A stretch of 64,000 nucleotides of DNA from Williamsia sp. 1138 (GCF_002095435.2 NZ_MJEJ02000037.1:79711-143710); one strand, 5' to 3'; counted from the stretch's first letter, positions 45,457-55,287 are shown. Numbers and translations: made by a program. The notes: generated from the letters alone by a model not told the origin.

Positions 45457-46158
45457 CTACGCGATTGCCAGATCCGGCGCCCGGCGCAACCGCCCCTTCC
45501 CCGGTGCCGATGCCCAGGCCACCCCGGCGATGATGCTGTCGAGGATCAGGGCCAGCAGCGTCACCAGGAACGAACCGGCGATCATCGGCGGATAATCGTA
45601 CGTGGCGAGTCCGTCGAAGATCGGCCGACCGAGGCCGCCGAGTCCCACGTACGCGGCGATCGCAGCGGTGGCGACCACCTGGAGCGTCGAGTTGCGCAGG
45701 CCACCGAGGATCAGCGGGAGCGCATTGGGCAATTCGACCTTCAACAGCACCTGCAATCCGTTGAAACCCATCGCCCGGGACGCGTCGACCACGGATTTGT
45801 CGACGTTTGCCACCCCCGCGTAGGTACCGGCGAGCAGCGGGGGCACGCCGAGCAGGATCAGCGCGATGATGGTCGGGGTCAACCCCAGACCCATCCACAG
45901 CGTGAAGAGCAGCAGCAGGCCCAGGGTCGGCAGCGAGCGCAGCATGTTGACGAGCCCCACCACGATCACCTCGCCCTTGCCGGTGTGACCGACGAACAGG
46001 CCGATCGGCACGGCGATCAAGGCGGCCAGGCCCACTGCGTAGAAGGTGTATTCGAGGTGCTGGGCTATCTCGATGAGCAGACCGTCTGTGTCGTCGGTTC
46101 CGGTCCAGTTGCTGGCGGTGGTGAGGTAGCTGACCGTGTCACTGAAGATGTTGCTCAT
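45457..46158 (-). CDS. proZ: Osmoprotectant ABC transporter permease
   Basis: A 233-residue permease of the OpuC/ProW type with about six helices. The EAA-like loop AGTYAGVANVDKSVVDASRAMGFNGLQVLLKVELPNALPLILGG contacts the ATPase. It works with ProW as a heterodimeric channel. The ATG at 46158 overlaps the proW stop by four bases (ATGA), which rules out longer in-frame starts. Confidence 0.92.
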   Translation of the reverse strand: MSNIFSDTVSYLTTASNWTGTDDTDGLLIEIAQHLEYTFYAVGLAALIAVPIGLFVGHTGKGEVIVVGLVNMLRSLPTLGLLLLFTLWMGLGLTPTIIALILLGVPPLLAGTYAGVANVDKSVVDASRAMGFNGLQVLLKVELPNALPLILGGLRNSTLQVVATAAIAAYVGLGGLGRPIFDGLATYDYPPMIAGSFLVTLLALILDSIIAGVAWASAPGKGRLRRAPDLAIA

Positions 46159-46850
46159 GCCGGCGCCGCCTCTTTGCTCAGATTCATCCGGGCTCTCGAC
46201 AGCCGACTCGGGGCCTTGCCGACCCGCGCCCACGGCGTGAGCAGCCGACCGAGCACCACCAGCAGCACGTCGATGACCAGCGCCAGCACCACCACGGCGA
46301 TGATGCCCGCGACGATCTCATTGGTGTAGTTGCGGCTGTAACCCTCGGTGAACAGCCGGCCGAGGCCACCGAACCCGATCACCGCACCCACCGACACCAT
46401 CGAGATGTTGGTGACGGCCACCACGCGGATGGTGGCGATCAACACCGGGATTGCCAGCGGCAGTTCGATTTTCAGCACTCGCTGCCACGGCTTGTAACCG
46501 ATGGCGGTTGCGGCGTCCACCGCCATCGGTGGCACCGCATCCAGCGCTTCGGGGACAGAGCGCACGAGCAGCGCCGTCGAGTACAACGCCAGGGCGACCA
46601 TCACGTTGACGTCCGAGAGGATTCGCGTGTTGATCACCGACGGAAGGACGATGAACAGGGCGATCGACGGGATCGTGAAGATGATCGATCCGATGATGAT
46701 CGTGAGCCTGCGGGCGGGCCGCGACCGATACACCAGGAGCCCGAGTGGAATTGCGATGATCAGCGACACCAGCAGGGGCACCATCGACAGCTTGATGTGC
46801 TCGAGGGTGAGCTCCCAGACCTTCGGGAAATGGTTGAGCAGGTAGTTCAT
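46155..46850 (-). CDS. proW: Osmoprotectant ABC transporter permease
   Basis: A 231-residue permease paired with ProZ. About six helices; EAA-like loop VRSVPEALDAVPPMAVDAATAIGYKPWQRVLKIELPLAIPVLIATIR. The ATG at 46850 overlaps the proV stop (ATGA). The basic C-terminal tail (KAPSRLSRARMNLSKEAAPA) is cytoplasmic. Confidence 0.93.
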   Translation of the reverse strand: MNYLLNHFPKVWELTLEHIKLSMVPLLVSLIIAIPLGLLVYRSRPARRLTIIIGSIIFTIPSIALFIVLPSVINTRILSDVNVMVALALYSTALLVRSVPEALDAVPPMAVDAATAIGYKPWQRVLKIELPLAIPVLIATIRVVAVTNISMVSVGAVIGFGGLGRLFTEGYSRNYTNEIVAGIIAVVVLALVIDVLLVVLGRLLTPWARVGKAPSRLSRARMNLSKEAAPA

Positions 46851-47947
46851 GAGGCCGACTTCCGCTGCTGCTCGAGCGCGGCGAGCACATCCGCGGCCCG
46901 GACCCCGCCACTGATCGTGCCCTTCCCGTCGACGACGACACCGATGCCCGACGGCGACGACAGCGCCGAGTCGAGTGCTTGGCGCAACGTGCCGCCCTCG
47001 GTGAACAGAGATCCACCGGCGGAGCAGCTCTCGTACAGCGAGCCCCCACCGGAGTGCACCTTCACGCCGGCGGCGTCGACCCAACCGAACGGGTTTCCGT
47101 CGATGGTCACCAGGCGCCACTCGTCCACGCCGAGCACCTGCCCGTCGATGTCGGCCTCCGTGATGGGGGTCAGGGGCTCGATCTGTACCCCGGCACCCGA
47201 ATTGAACTGCAGCAGGCGGTAACCGCGGTCGCGGCCGACAAACGATGACACGAACTCGTCAGCGGGGGCCGCAAGCAGTCTGGCCGGGGTGTCGAACTGT
47301 CGCAGCTTGCCGCCGACACCGAAGATCGCGATGCGGTCGGCGAGTTTGACGGCCTCGTCGATGTCGTGGGTGACGAAGACGATGGTCTTGCGCAGTTCGC
47401 CCTGTAGTCGCAGCATCTCGTTCTGCAGATCTTCTCGCACGACTGGGTCGACGGCACTGAACGGCTCGTCCATCAGCAGGATCGCGGGGTCGGCGGCAAG
47501 CGCTCTGGCCACACCGACGCGCTGCTGCTGCCCGCCCGAGAGCTGACCTGGATAACGGGTCGCGACGGCTCGGTCCAACCCGACGCGCTCGAGCAGTTCC
47601 AGCGCGGCGTGCCGCGCAGCCTTGCGCGATTCACCCTGCAGCACAGGCACCGTCGCGATGTTGTCCACCACCCGCTGGTGTGGCATGAGCCCGGCGCTCT
47701 GGATCACGTAGCCGATCCCGCGGCGCAGGGAGACGGCATTGGCAGACCCGACGTCCTTGCCGTCGACCGTGATCGTGCCCGACGTCGGCTCGATCATGCG
47801 GTTGATCATCCGCATCGACGTCGTCTTCCCACAGCCCGACGGACCGACGAAAGCGGTGAAGCTGCCCTCTTCGATGTCGAGGGTCAGATTGTCGACGGCC
47901 GTGGTGCCGTCGGGGTAGGTCTTGGTCACCGATTCAAAGGTGATCAT
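46847..47947 (-). CDS. proV: Osmoprotectant ABC transporter ATP-binding protein with C-terminal CBS-like region
   Basis: A 366-residue ATPase. Walker A GPSGCGKTT, Q-loop YVIQSAG, signature LSGGQQQR, Walker B ILLMDEP and switch His THD are all present in the first 240 residues. The C-terminal 120 residues (VDEWRLVTIDGNPFGWVDAAG ... GIGVVVDGKGTISGGVRAADVLAAL) resemble a CBS pair, which in OpuA-type transporters senses ionic strength. Proposed role: ATP-driven uptake of betaine-like solutes under osmotic stress. It follows proX by 52 bases. Confidence 0.95.
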   Translation of the reverse strand: MITFESVTKTYPDGTTAVDNLTLDIEEGSFTAFVGPSGCGKTTSMRMINRMIEPTSGTITVDGKDVGSANAVSLRRGIGYVIQSAGLMPHQRVVDNIATVPVLQGESRKAARHAALELLERVGLDRAVATRYPGQLSGGQQQRVGVARALAADPAILLMDEPFSAVDPVVREDLQNEMLRLQGELRKTIVFVTHDIDEAVKLADRIAIFGVGGKLRQFDTPARLLAAPADEFVSSFVGRDRGYRLLQFNSGAGVQIEPLTPITEADIDGQVLGVDEWRLVTIDGNPFGWVDAAGVKVHSGGGSLYESCSAGGSLFTEGGTLRQALDSALSSPSGIGVVVDGKGTISGGVRAADVLAALEQQRKSAS

Positions 47948-47999
47948 GGGGTTCGTTCCTTCCGGTGATCGGTTGCCAAGATCGTTGTCGAGGTGCTGG

Positions 48000-48992
48000 T
48001 CAAGACCCGAGCGCTTTGTTCAGATTCTGTGTCTCCACCCAGCGCTTCGCCGCGTCCTCGACCTCGAGCTTCTCTTTGCCCGAGACCAACTCGTTCAGGT
48101 TGCGCAACTCCTCCACCGTCAGTTTCGACGACACCGCGTCGAGTACCGCGCGGAGTTTCGGGGAGTCCTTGGTCTTCGCGAGAACGGGGACGATGTTGTT
48201 GGCCGGGAAGTTGTGTTTGGGGTCTTCGAGGACCACCAAATTCTCGGTGGTGATCGCCGGGGTCGTGGTGTAGATGTCGGCGGCCGTGACCCGCCCGCCG
48301 GTGAGCTCGTTGATCGTGGCCTGACCGCCGCTGTCGTTGTTGGGCCGGAAATCGACCTTGAGCCCGTAGTTGCGCTCGAGTCCCGGTACGCCGACCTCAC
48401 GTGTCGCGAACTCGCTGTTGGCCATGAAACTGACCTTCTCCGTTTGCGATACCCGGGCCAGATCCTCGATCGACTTCAGGTTCCACTTGTCCGCGGACTT
48501 CTGCGTCACGGTCACCGAATCGGAGTTCGAGCCCGGCGCAGGGGTGTAGGTCAGCAGGTCGTCACCCTCGACCGTCGGCAGCTTCTGTTCGATGTCCTCC
48601 AGCGAGGTGAGCGCCGAGTACTCGGCGACCTGATCCTCGGTGAGACCAGGGGCAGTCGACGCGAGGTACTGCATCAGGTTGCCGATGTAGTCGGGGACGA
48701 GGTCGATGTCACCCGAACGCAGCGCGGGCAGGTATCGCTCGCGTGTTCCCGAGTTCAGCTGGTTCTCGACGGTGAAGCCGTTCGCCTCGAGTGCATCGAT
48801 GTAGATCTGGCCGATGATCTGACTTTCCAGGACACCGCCGGAGCCCACGACGATGTGATTCGGATCCGGATCACGCGATCCGGCTCGACTGAGCGGGTCG
48901 AAGCATCCGGCGACCATGGCCGCGATGAGCAGGAGGATGGCGGGCAGCAGCGTGAAACGGAGCCACGTATCCCTGCGGATGAGCGTATGCAC
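48000..48992 (-). CDS. proX: Osmoprotectant-binding lipoprotein
   Basis: A 330-residue lipoprotein with signal peptide and lipobox VAGC (Cys near residue 30). The OpuAC-type binding fold is evident: HIVVGSGGVLESQIIGQIYIDALEANGFTVENQLNSGTRERYLPALRSGDIDLVPDYIGNLMQYL, typical of choline/betaine/carnitine receptors. GTG start at 48992. First gene of the proX-proV-proW-proZ operon. Exact ligand unknown. Confidence 0.93.
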   Translation of the reverse strand: MHTLIRRDTWLRFTLLPAILLLIAAMVAGCFDPLSRAGSRDPDPNHIVVGSGGVLESQIIGQIYIDALEANGFTVENQLNSGTRERYLPALRSGDIDLVPDYIGNLMQYLASTAPGLTEDQVAEYSALTSLEDIEQKLPTVEGDDLLTYTPAPGSNSDSVTVTQKSADKWNLKSIEDLARVSQTEKVSFMANSEFATREVGVPGLERNYGLKVDFRPNNDSGGQATINELTGGRVTAADIYTTTPAITTENLVVLEDPKHNFPANNIVPVLAKTKDSPKLRAVLDAVSSKLTVEELRNLNELVSGKEKLEVEDAAKRWVETQNLNKALGS

Positions 48993-49107
48993 CCAGTCAA
49001 TAGAACACGACCGAGTGCCTTTTCGTCACGACCTACGGTTGTTTTCGACCAGATTTGCCGGTTTTGAATCTCGCTGCGCGGAAAGGTTTGGCTCGGGGAA
49101 GTTTGGG

Positions 49108-49857
49108 TTACCCCGTCTGGTCGAGAGTCGCCCGGAACACGTGTGTCCGATACGGCAAGACGATCGTTCCGTCGGAATCGGCGACCTCGGCGCCGAGTCG
49201 GCGAACGCGTTCGAGGATGTCCGCGCGCTCGGACTCGGTGGCCGTGATGATCTGACTCCGCGAGTTCACCATTGCGAGGAGTTGTTCGATGTCGAGCCTG
49301 CGATCCCAGTCGAACGTCTCATGGCGGGGCACACCGAACGGCGGGCCCAATGTCGGTCCCCCCTGTGCGACGAACACCTCCGCCTCGCTCGCAGCGATGA
49401 TCTCGGTCAGCTGGGCGACCCACGGAACGGTCTCGTCCCGGATGTTCCAGATCAGGCCGAGCGTGCCCCCGGGGCGGAGCACCCGGGCCGCTTCGGCGAC
49501 GGCGACGAGCGGGTCGACCCAGTGCCACGACTGGCCGAAGGTGACGGCATCACAGACGTTGTCCGCGAGTGGGATCTGTTCGGCCGTGCCGATCAATCCG
49601 TGGACGGATGGCAACTGGGCGCTGAGGGTGTCCAGCATCGCGGAGTCGGGTTCGACGGTATATATCGTGCGCCCCGGTCGGAGCAGTGACGCCGTCAATT
49701 TGCCTGTCCCCGCTCCGACGTCGGCAACAACCATCACGTCGGGTGCGACAAGGCGCGCGACGGCCCGCGCCGGATAGCCGGGCCGTCCGGCGCTGTACGC
49801 CGACGCCTGTGCACCGAACGACGTCGCCCGTTTTTTCCGTGAGTCTTGTTCGGACAT
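49108..49857 (-). CDS. Class I SAM-dependent methyltransferase
   Basis: A 249-residue enzyme with the Rossmann SAM motif VVADVGAGTGKLTASLL, acid VEPD at the end of strand 2, and the Methyltransf_11-type segment QSWHWVDPLVAVAEAARVLRPGGTLGLIWN. Probably a small-molecule or polyketide-type methyltransferase; substrate unknown. The ATG at 49857 lies 16 bases after the stop of the upstream MmpS-like gene, so they are probably co-transcribed. Confidence 0.88.
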   Translation of the reverse strand: MSEQDSRKKRATSFGAQASAYSAGRPGYPARAVARLVAPDVMVVADVGAGTGKLTASLLRPGRTIYTVEPDSAMLDTLSAQLPSVHGLIGTAEQIPLADNVCDAVTFGQSWHWVDPLVAVAEAARVLRPGGTLGLIWNIRDETVPWVAQLTEIIAASEAEVFVAQGGPTLGPPFGVPRHETFDWDRRLDIEQLLAMVNSRSQIITATESERADILERVRRLGAEVADSDGTIVLPYRTHVFRATLDQTG

Positions 49858-49873
49858 GGTCAGATCGGCCTGC

Positions 49874-50719
49874 CTACGCCCCGATGTCCACGCAGATCGC
49901 GAGCGCCGATTTGTCACTCGCCACGGTCTTGCCGTTCACCTTGATGCTGCAGGACACGTCCTCGCCGTTTGCGGTGAAGGCACTGAGCTGGAACGGCGGC
50001 TCCAGATTGTCGAACGACTTCGTCCACGGCGTACTCGGTGATGTCTCTGTTTTCTGCTCGCCGCCGGCATCACTGTAGAGAATCATCGAGGCGTTGCCGG
50101 TCACCTCGTAAACGACTGTGCCACCGGAACTCCCAGATGTTGTCGTGGTCGTCTCGGTGGTGGTGGTGTCCTCGGTACTGGTGCTGCCCGTGGTCGTCGT
50201 CGCGCTCGATGTCGTCGAGTTGGCTGTCGGTGAGTCGTCGTCACCATCGCTGCTGAGGACGAGGGCGGCGGTGGCGCCGCCGGCGACCACGAGCAGAGCG
50301 ATCACGACGGCGAAGATGATCAGCAGAGTTTTCTTGCTGCCACCGCCGTTCGGGCCTTGCGGGGGCTGCCCGTAGCCGCCGTCATAGGGCGGGCCACCGT
50401 AGGGCGGCTGCCCGCCATACGGCGAGTTCCCGTACGGCTGCTCGCCGTAGGGTTGCTGGCCATACGCCTGCTGACTGTAATCGGGTTGCCCGTATCCAGG
50501 TTGGTTGTACTGGGGCTGTCCGTAGTCAGGTTGTCCGTAGTCGGGCTGCCCGCCGGCGGGCATCTGGCTGGTTCCGCTGGGACCGTAACCACCCTGATCC
50601 GGCGGCTGATTGCCGTAATACGGTTGCTGATCGCCGTAATAGGGCTGCTGCGGTGGTTGCTGGCCACCGTAATACGGCTGATCAGGCTTGTTCGGATCGT
50701 TGCCGTATCCGGGTCCCAT
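49874..50719 (-). CDS. MmpS-like membrane-anchored protein with Tyr/Gly/Gln/Pro-rich N-terminus
   Basis: A 281-residue protein. Residues 1-125 are low-complexity repeats ([22 protein letters not shown]). One membrane helix follows ([27 protein letters not shown]), then a Ser/Thr/Asp linker, then a C-terminal beta domain of about 85 residues ([21 protein letters not shown] ... [34 protein letters not shown]) that resembles the extracytoplasmic part of MmpS accessory proteins. No mmpL gene is adjacent. The ATG at 50719 has GAGGAG 8 bases upstream. The reading frame extends further but lacks support. Confidence 0.8.
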   Translation of the reverse strand: MGPGYGNDPNKPDQPYYGGQQPPQQPYYGDQQPYYGNQPPDQGGYGPSGTSQMPAGGQPDYGQPDYGQPQYNQPGYGQPDYSQQAYGQQPYGEQPYGNSPYGGQPPYGGPPYDGGYGQPPQGPNGGGSKKTLLIIFAVVIALLVVAGGATAALVLSSDGDDDSPTANSTTSSATTTTGSTSTEDTTTTETTTTTSGSSGGTVVYEVTGNASMILYSDAGGEQKTETSPSTPWTKSFDNLEPPFQLSAFTANGEDVSCSIKVNGKTVASDKSALAICVDIGA

Positions 50720-50801
50720 GGACACCACTCCTCGTCGTCGGCAGCTAGGTCTCACACCCTACCGGCGAGCCGGCGGCGGTAGAGCAGTTGTCTTCCGTTC
50801 G

Positions 50802-52319
50802 TCAGTCCGGTGCGACAAGCCCTGCGAGGAACTCGACCAGCAACTTCGCGGTGACCGGCCGGGGCAGCGCTTCGACGGCCGCGAGCACCGTCGCCATGTC
50901 GAGGTCGCCGTCTCCGCGTGGGTCGAGGCCCGCCGCCACCAGCGCGGCACCGGCGGACTCACTGGACAGCCCGAGGACATCGGTGAGCGCCACCTCGTTC
51001 CGGTCGAAGGCAGCGGCGAGCTCGGCGAGGGCCGACGGCGGGGTCGCCGGCGGCTCCCCGCGCACCATGTCGGCAGCACTCCTGAACGCCGGTATCAATT
51101 CGTCGAGGATCGATGCGGTGACGCCGGTGACCGTCACGTGCGTCGTCGACGCCAGCACGGTCCCGTCGGGCTGCGTCAGAGACGGTTGCATCTGAAGGGT
51201 GAACCCGCGGTCCTGCACGGCGCTCGCCCACCGATGTGGATCGACCACGTCGTCGGCGCCGACGTCCGCAGCGACCGCGAAGACCGGCCCCACCGGCTCT
51301 CCGACCACCCGCAGGCCATCGATGGCACGAGCGGCAGCGACCAGCGCATCGGTCGAATCCCGGACACCTGCGACCAGACCGGCGTAGCCCTGCGGTCCGA
51401 GGGTCGTGGCGACGGCCCAGGCACTCGCGAGACCTGCCGCAGACTTCGACCCCAGCAATGTCGGATTCACCACGGGATAGCCCGGCCAATCGGTGATCCC
51501 GAAGTACTGGGCGCGATGCCGATCCCGGTCCCGATGCAGGAGCAGCGACGCCCCTTTCGGTGCGTACCCGTACTTGTGTAGATCCGCGGACAGACTGGTG
51601 ACACCTTCGACCCGGAAATCCCATGGTGGCAAGGGCTTCTGTGCTGTGTCCCACCAGGGCAGTGCGAAGCCACCGAGGCACGCGTCGACATGGAGGGCCA
51701 CGCCCCGCGCACCGGTCACCGCGGCGACCTCGGCAACCGGGTCGATCGAACCGGTCGGGTAGTTGGGCGCCGAGACCACCACAAGCACGGTGTCGGGGCG
51801 GATCGCCGCACCGATCAGATCGGCATCGACGACGCCGGTGGCCGGGTCCACCGGAACCCGGATGAGCTCGAGACTCAGCAGCGCGGCCGCCTTGACGAAG
51901 GCTGCGTGTGCGGTGGTCGGGATCACCAGCGAACCTGTTCCACGCGGGGCCGCCGCCAGATCGCGCGCCGCCTTCACCGCGAGCAGGCAGCTCTCCGTGC
52001 CTCCGGTCGTGACGTTTCCGACCATCGAGGTGTCACCGTGGAATACGTTGCGCCCGAATGCCACCAGCTCCCGTTCCATGACGGCGACCGACGGGAACAC
52101 CGTCGGGTCGAGCCCGTTCACGGACTGGACGAGCCGAGCGGCCTCGCCGGCGATCCGGTCGAGTTCTGCCAGCCCACTGTCGTAGACGTACGACAGGACC
52201 CGGCCACCGTGGGTGGGCGCGTCCTGTGCTCGCAGTCGACGCAGGGTCTCGAGCACCTGCGCCCCGCGTGACGCGATGTGGCCTTCGCCGGGTGCAGGCA
52301 TGCGGTCTCGTTCAGGCAT
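50802..52319 (-). CDS. PLP-dependent decarboxylase/aldolase, sphingosine-1-phosphate lyase-like
   Basis: A 505-residue fold-type I PLP enzyme. The cofactor Lys is K249 in SADLHKYGYAPKGASLLL. TTGGTESCLLAVKAAR and HVDACLGGFALPW (the Asp that contacts the pyridine nitrogen) match group II decarboxylases and S1P lyases. The sequence SLSADLHKYGYAPKG favours the S1P lyase/DPL1 branch over amino-acid decarboxylases. The ATG at 52319 overlaps the stop of the upstream symporter gene by 8 bases, so the two are coupled. Substrate unknown; a phosphorylated long-chain base is possible but unproven. Confidence 0.85.
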   Translation of the reverse strand: MPERDRMPAPGEGHIASRGAQVLETLRRLRAQDAPTHGGRVLSYVYDSGLAELDRIAGEAARLVQSVNGLDPTVFPSVAVMERELVAFGRNVFHGDTSMVGNVTTGGTESCLLAVKAARDLAAAPRGTGSLVIPTTAHAAFVKAAALLSLELIRVPVDPATGVVDADLIGAAIRPDTVLVVVSAPNYPTGSIDPVAEVAAVTGARGVALHVDACLGGFALPWWDTAQKPLPPWDFRVEGVTSLSADLHKYGYAPKGASLLLHRDRDRHRAQYFGITDWPGYPVVNPTLLGSKSAAGLASAWAVATTLGPQGYAGLVAGVRDSTDALVAAARAIDGLRVVGEPVGPVFAVAADVGADDVVDPHRWASAVQDRGFTLQMQPSLTQPDGTVLASTTHVTVTGVTASILDELIPAFRSAADMVRGEPPATPPSALAELAAAFDRNEVALTDVLGLSSESAGAALVAAGLDPRGDGDLDMATVLAAVEALPRPVTAKLLVEFLAGLVAPD

Positions 52320-53700
52320 CGATGACCTCTTCCTCGACGTGACTGTCGCTGTCGTTCTCACGGTAACCGCGCAGCAGCCAGATACTGATCGCGACGAGAA
52401 CTGCGGGCACCGCAGAGAAGGCGAGCGCGATCGCCGTGACCGCGGAATCCGGCTGGGCCACCACCTCATCCCCGGACGACGAGACGAAACCCCCGATCGC
52501 GAGAGCGAGCAGGAACACGGCCGGACCCAATGCCAGGCCTGCGGTTTCGGTGGCCGTCCACACCCCGGCGAGCGCGCCGCCCCGCTCCCGACCCCCACGG
52601 CGGGCATCGGCATCGATGACATCGGGCAACATGGCGAGCGGAAAAGCTTGCATGCCCGCATATCCGACGCCTGCCACCCCGACGGCAAGATAGATCCACC
52701 AGCCGGGCAGCCAGGTCGCGACCACGAGAGCGGTGGTGGCACACACGAAGATCGACGACGCCGCGACCAGCCCGCGCACCTTGCCCCGCCGGGTGGCGAA
52801 GCGGTACCACAGGGGCATCACCAGCAGCGCGGGTGCGACAAGCGCCGCAAACAACACCGTGAGCGCACCTTCGTTGTCGAGCACGTACGTCGCGACGTAC
52901 TGCGCACCGGCGAGCATCACCGCGCTGGCCAGTGCCTGAATCACGAACACCATCACCAGAATCCGGAATCGCCGCACGGTCCGCAGCGCATCGAGCCCGT
53001 CGCGGTACGCCACCGCGACACCGCGGCCGAGCTCGCGGCCAGGGGCGAGCGGCAACGCGCGACGCGCAGCGAGCAGCGTGGCGGCCAGCATGCCGGCACA
53101 GATGACGGCCGCCACCACGATGGCCATCACCACATAACCCGCGACATCCCCGCCGAACGCGTCCCGGATGGCCGGACCCCCGGCACCGACCAACAAAATC
53201 GTCAACGCCAGCACCGCAATTCGTATCGAGATCAGGCGCGTGCGTTCGTCGTAGTCCCCCGTCAGCTCGGCAGGTAGCGCGATGTACGGAACCTGGAAGA
53301 GGCTGTACGCCACCGCCGACAGCAGGAAGCAGACGAGCACCCACACCGCGCCGGCGGCGGCACCGAGCGCCGGTGGTGCCGCGAACGTCAGGACGAACAC
53401 CGCGGGCAGACTCACCGCGCCGAGCAGCATCAGCCTGGCCCTGGTGCCGCGCAGTGCCGCAGTGCGGTCACTGAATGCGCCGATCCAGGGGTCCAGCACC
53501 ACGTCCATGATCTTCGGCAGGATCACCACCGCGGACGCGACAATCGCCGCGACACCGAGGGTGTCGGTCAAGTAGTACGCCAGCACCAATCCGGGCAGCA
53601 CCCCGAACCCACCCGTCCCGACGCTGCCGGCGGCGTAGCCGACGGTGACCGCACGAGGAAGTCTGCGCATCTTAGGCGACGATTGCCGATTCACCCTCAC
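52312..53700 (-). CDS. MFS transporter, GPH (glycoside-pentoside-hexuronide:cation symporter) type
   Basis: A 462-residue, 12-helix carrier. The N-terminal TVGYAAGSVGTGGFGVLPGLVLAYYLTDTLGV, KIMDVVLDPWIGAFSDR and YSLFQVPYIALPAELTGDYDERTRLISIR are typical of the GPH family, which moves sugars or glycosides with Na+ or H+. The GTG at 53700 is the longest start; an ATG at 53670 is nearly as good. It precedes and overlaps the S1P-lyase-like gene and is divergent from gadB across 140 bases. Confidence 0.88.
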   Translation of the reverse strand: MRVNRQSSPKMRRLPRAVTVGYAAGSVGTGGFGVLPGLVLAYYLTDTLGVAAIVASAVVILPKIMDVVLDPWIGAFSDRTAALRGTRARLMLLGAVSLPAVFVLTFAAPPALGAAAGAVWVLVCFLLSAVAYSLFQVPYIALPAELTGDYDERTRLISIRIAVLALTILLVGAGGPAIRDAFGGDVAGYVVMAIVVAAVICAGMLAATLLAARRALPLAPGRELGRGVAVAYRDGLDALRTVRRFRILVMVFVIQALASAVMLAGAQYVATYVLDNEGALTVLFAALVAPALLVMPLWYRFATRRGKVRGLVAASSIFVCATTALVVATWLPGWWIYLAVGVAGVGYAGMQAFPLAMLPDVIDADARRGGRERGGALAGVWTATETAGLALGPAVFLLALAIGGFVSSSGDEVVAQPDSAVTAIALAFSAVPAVLVAISIWLLRGYRENDSDSHVEEEVIDA

Positions 53701-53840
53701 ACCTTAGGCATGAGACGCATTTTCGCAGCTTGACATGGCCGCGCAGTTGGAGAACCACAGTGCGCGTGACCACTTCGGCGGTACCATCAGAGCGCTCGGA
53801 CCTCGGCAATCCCCGTTAATCAAGCAGCGATGGAGTTCAT

Positions 53841-55241
53841 ATGTCAGACGTCGACCGGGGAATGATCACCCCCGCCTACACCGGCCGATTTGCCGTCGCC
53901 GGCATTCCCGCCCTTCAGATTCCGGACGACTCGATGGATCCCGAGGTGGCCTACCGCTTCATCCACGACGAGTTGATGCTCGACGGGAACTCGCGCCTGA
54001 ACCTTGCCACCTTCGTCACGACCTGGATGGATCCCCAGGCCGAGAAGCTGATGGCCGAGACGTTCGACAAGAACATGATCGACAAAGACGAATACCCGCT
54101 GACCGCCGCCATCGAAGAGCGCTGCGTCGCGATGGTCGCGGACCTCTTCCACGCGCCCGACCTCGACCCCACCGTGGCGTCCAGCGCGACCGGTACGTCG
54201 ACGATCGGTTCCTCCGAAGCGGTCATGCTCGGCGGCCTGGCCCTCAAGTGGCTGTGGAAGGCGAAGAAGACCGGCGGAGACGGAGCCGAAGGCGGAGCTC
54301 GACCATCGACCGGCACGCCCAACCTGATCTTGGGGAGCAATGTGCAGGTGGTGTGGGAGAAGTTCTGCCGCTATTTCGAGGTCGAACCGAGGTACCTCCC
54401 GATGGAGGAGGGCCGCTACGTCATCACCCCGGAGCAGGTCCTCGACGCGGTCGACGAGAACACGATCGGGGTGGTCGTCATCGCCGGCACGACCTATACC
54501 GGTGAGCTCGAACCCGTCAAAGAGATCGCGGCTGCCCTCGACAAGCTCGCCGCCGACGGTGGCGTCGACGTTCCCATCCACGTCGACGCGGCCAGCGGAG
54601 GTTTCGTCCTCCCCTTCCTGCACCCGGACCTCGAATGGGACTTCCGCATCCCGCGGGTGGTTTCCATCAACGTCAGCGGTCACAAGTACGGCCTGACCTA
54701 CCCGGGCGTCGGATTCGTGGTCTGGCGCGACAAGACCTGGCTGCCCGAAGACCTGGTGTTCCGCGTCAACTATCTCGGCGGCGACATGCCGACCTTCACC
54801 CTCAATTTCTCGCGACCGGGCAATCAGGTGATCGGTCAGTATTACAACTTCCTGCGTTTGGGCCGACAGGGCTATGCCGACATCATGAGATCCCTGTCCG
54901 ATACCGCCCAGTGGTTCGCCGGGCAGATCGAGGAGGAGGACGAGATCGAGATCGTCACCGACGGTTCTGCCATCCCGGTGGTCACCTTCAAGCTCCACAG
55001 TGATTGCGAGTTCACCGCATTCGATGTCTCGCATGGTCTGCGTTCCTACGGCTGGCAGGTACCGGCGTACACGATGCCGGACAATGTCTCCGACCTGGCG
55101 GTCCTGCGAGTCGTTGTCCGCGAGGGATTCTCCCGCGACATGGCCCGCGTCCTCCATCAGCACCTCGTGGAGGTCATGAAAGACCTGCGGCTCATCAAGT
55201 CCGACGGCCATCTTCCTCAGAAGCAGCACTTCGCACATTGA
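53841..55241 (+). CDS. gadB: Glutamate decarboxylase
   Basis: A 466-residue PLP enzyme converting glutamate to GABA with use of a proton. The cofactor Lys is K282 in INVSGHKYGLTYPGVGF; HVDAASGGFVLPFL precedes it. Length and N-terminus (LATFVTTWMDPQAEKLMAETFDKNMIDKDEYP) match bacterial Gad, and the C-terminal KQHFAH is the pH-sensitive tail type seen in GadB. The ATG has TGGAG 7 bases upstream. No GABA antiporter (gadC) is next to it, so a pure acid-resistance role is uncertain. Confidence 0.95.
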   Translation: MSDVDRGMITPAYTGRFAVAGIPALQIPDDSMDPEVAYRFIHDELMLDGNSRLNLATFVTTWMDPQAEKLMAETFDKNMIDKDEYPLTAAIEERCVAMVADLFHAPDLDPTVASSATGTSTIGSSEAVMLGGLALKWLWKAKKTGGDGAEGGARPSTGTPNLILGSNVQVVWEKFCRYFEVEPRYLPMEEGRYVITPEQVLDAVDENTIGVVVIAGTTYTGELEPVKEIAAALDKLAADGGVDVPIHVDAASGGFVLPFLHPDLEWDFRIPRVVSINVSGHKYGLTYPGVGFVVWRDKTWLPEDLVFRVNYLGGDMPTFTLNFSRPGNQVIGQYYNFLRLGRQGYADIMRSLSDTAQWFAGQIEEEDEIEIVTDGSAIPVVTFKLHSDCEFTAFDVSHGLRSYGWQVPAYTMPDNVSDLAVLRVVVREGFSRDMARVLHQHLVEVMKDLRLIKSDGHLPQKQHFAH

Positions 55242-55287
55242 CCTGACCAGACGCCGAGCGACCTTCGGCTCTCGATGGGAAATTCGG

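Noticed and set aside
50380..50700. Tandem-like repeats in the 50.4-50.7 kb region
   Set aside because: They encode YGQP/YGGQ repeats of the MmpS-like protein and follow its reading frame.
53844..55238. Minus-strand open frame covering almost all of gadB
   Set aside because: It mirrors gadB codon by codon; the plus-strand protein has full glutamate decarboxylase motifs, the reverse has none.
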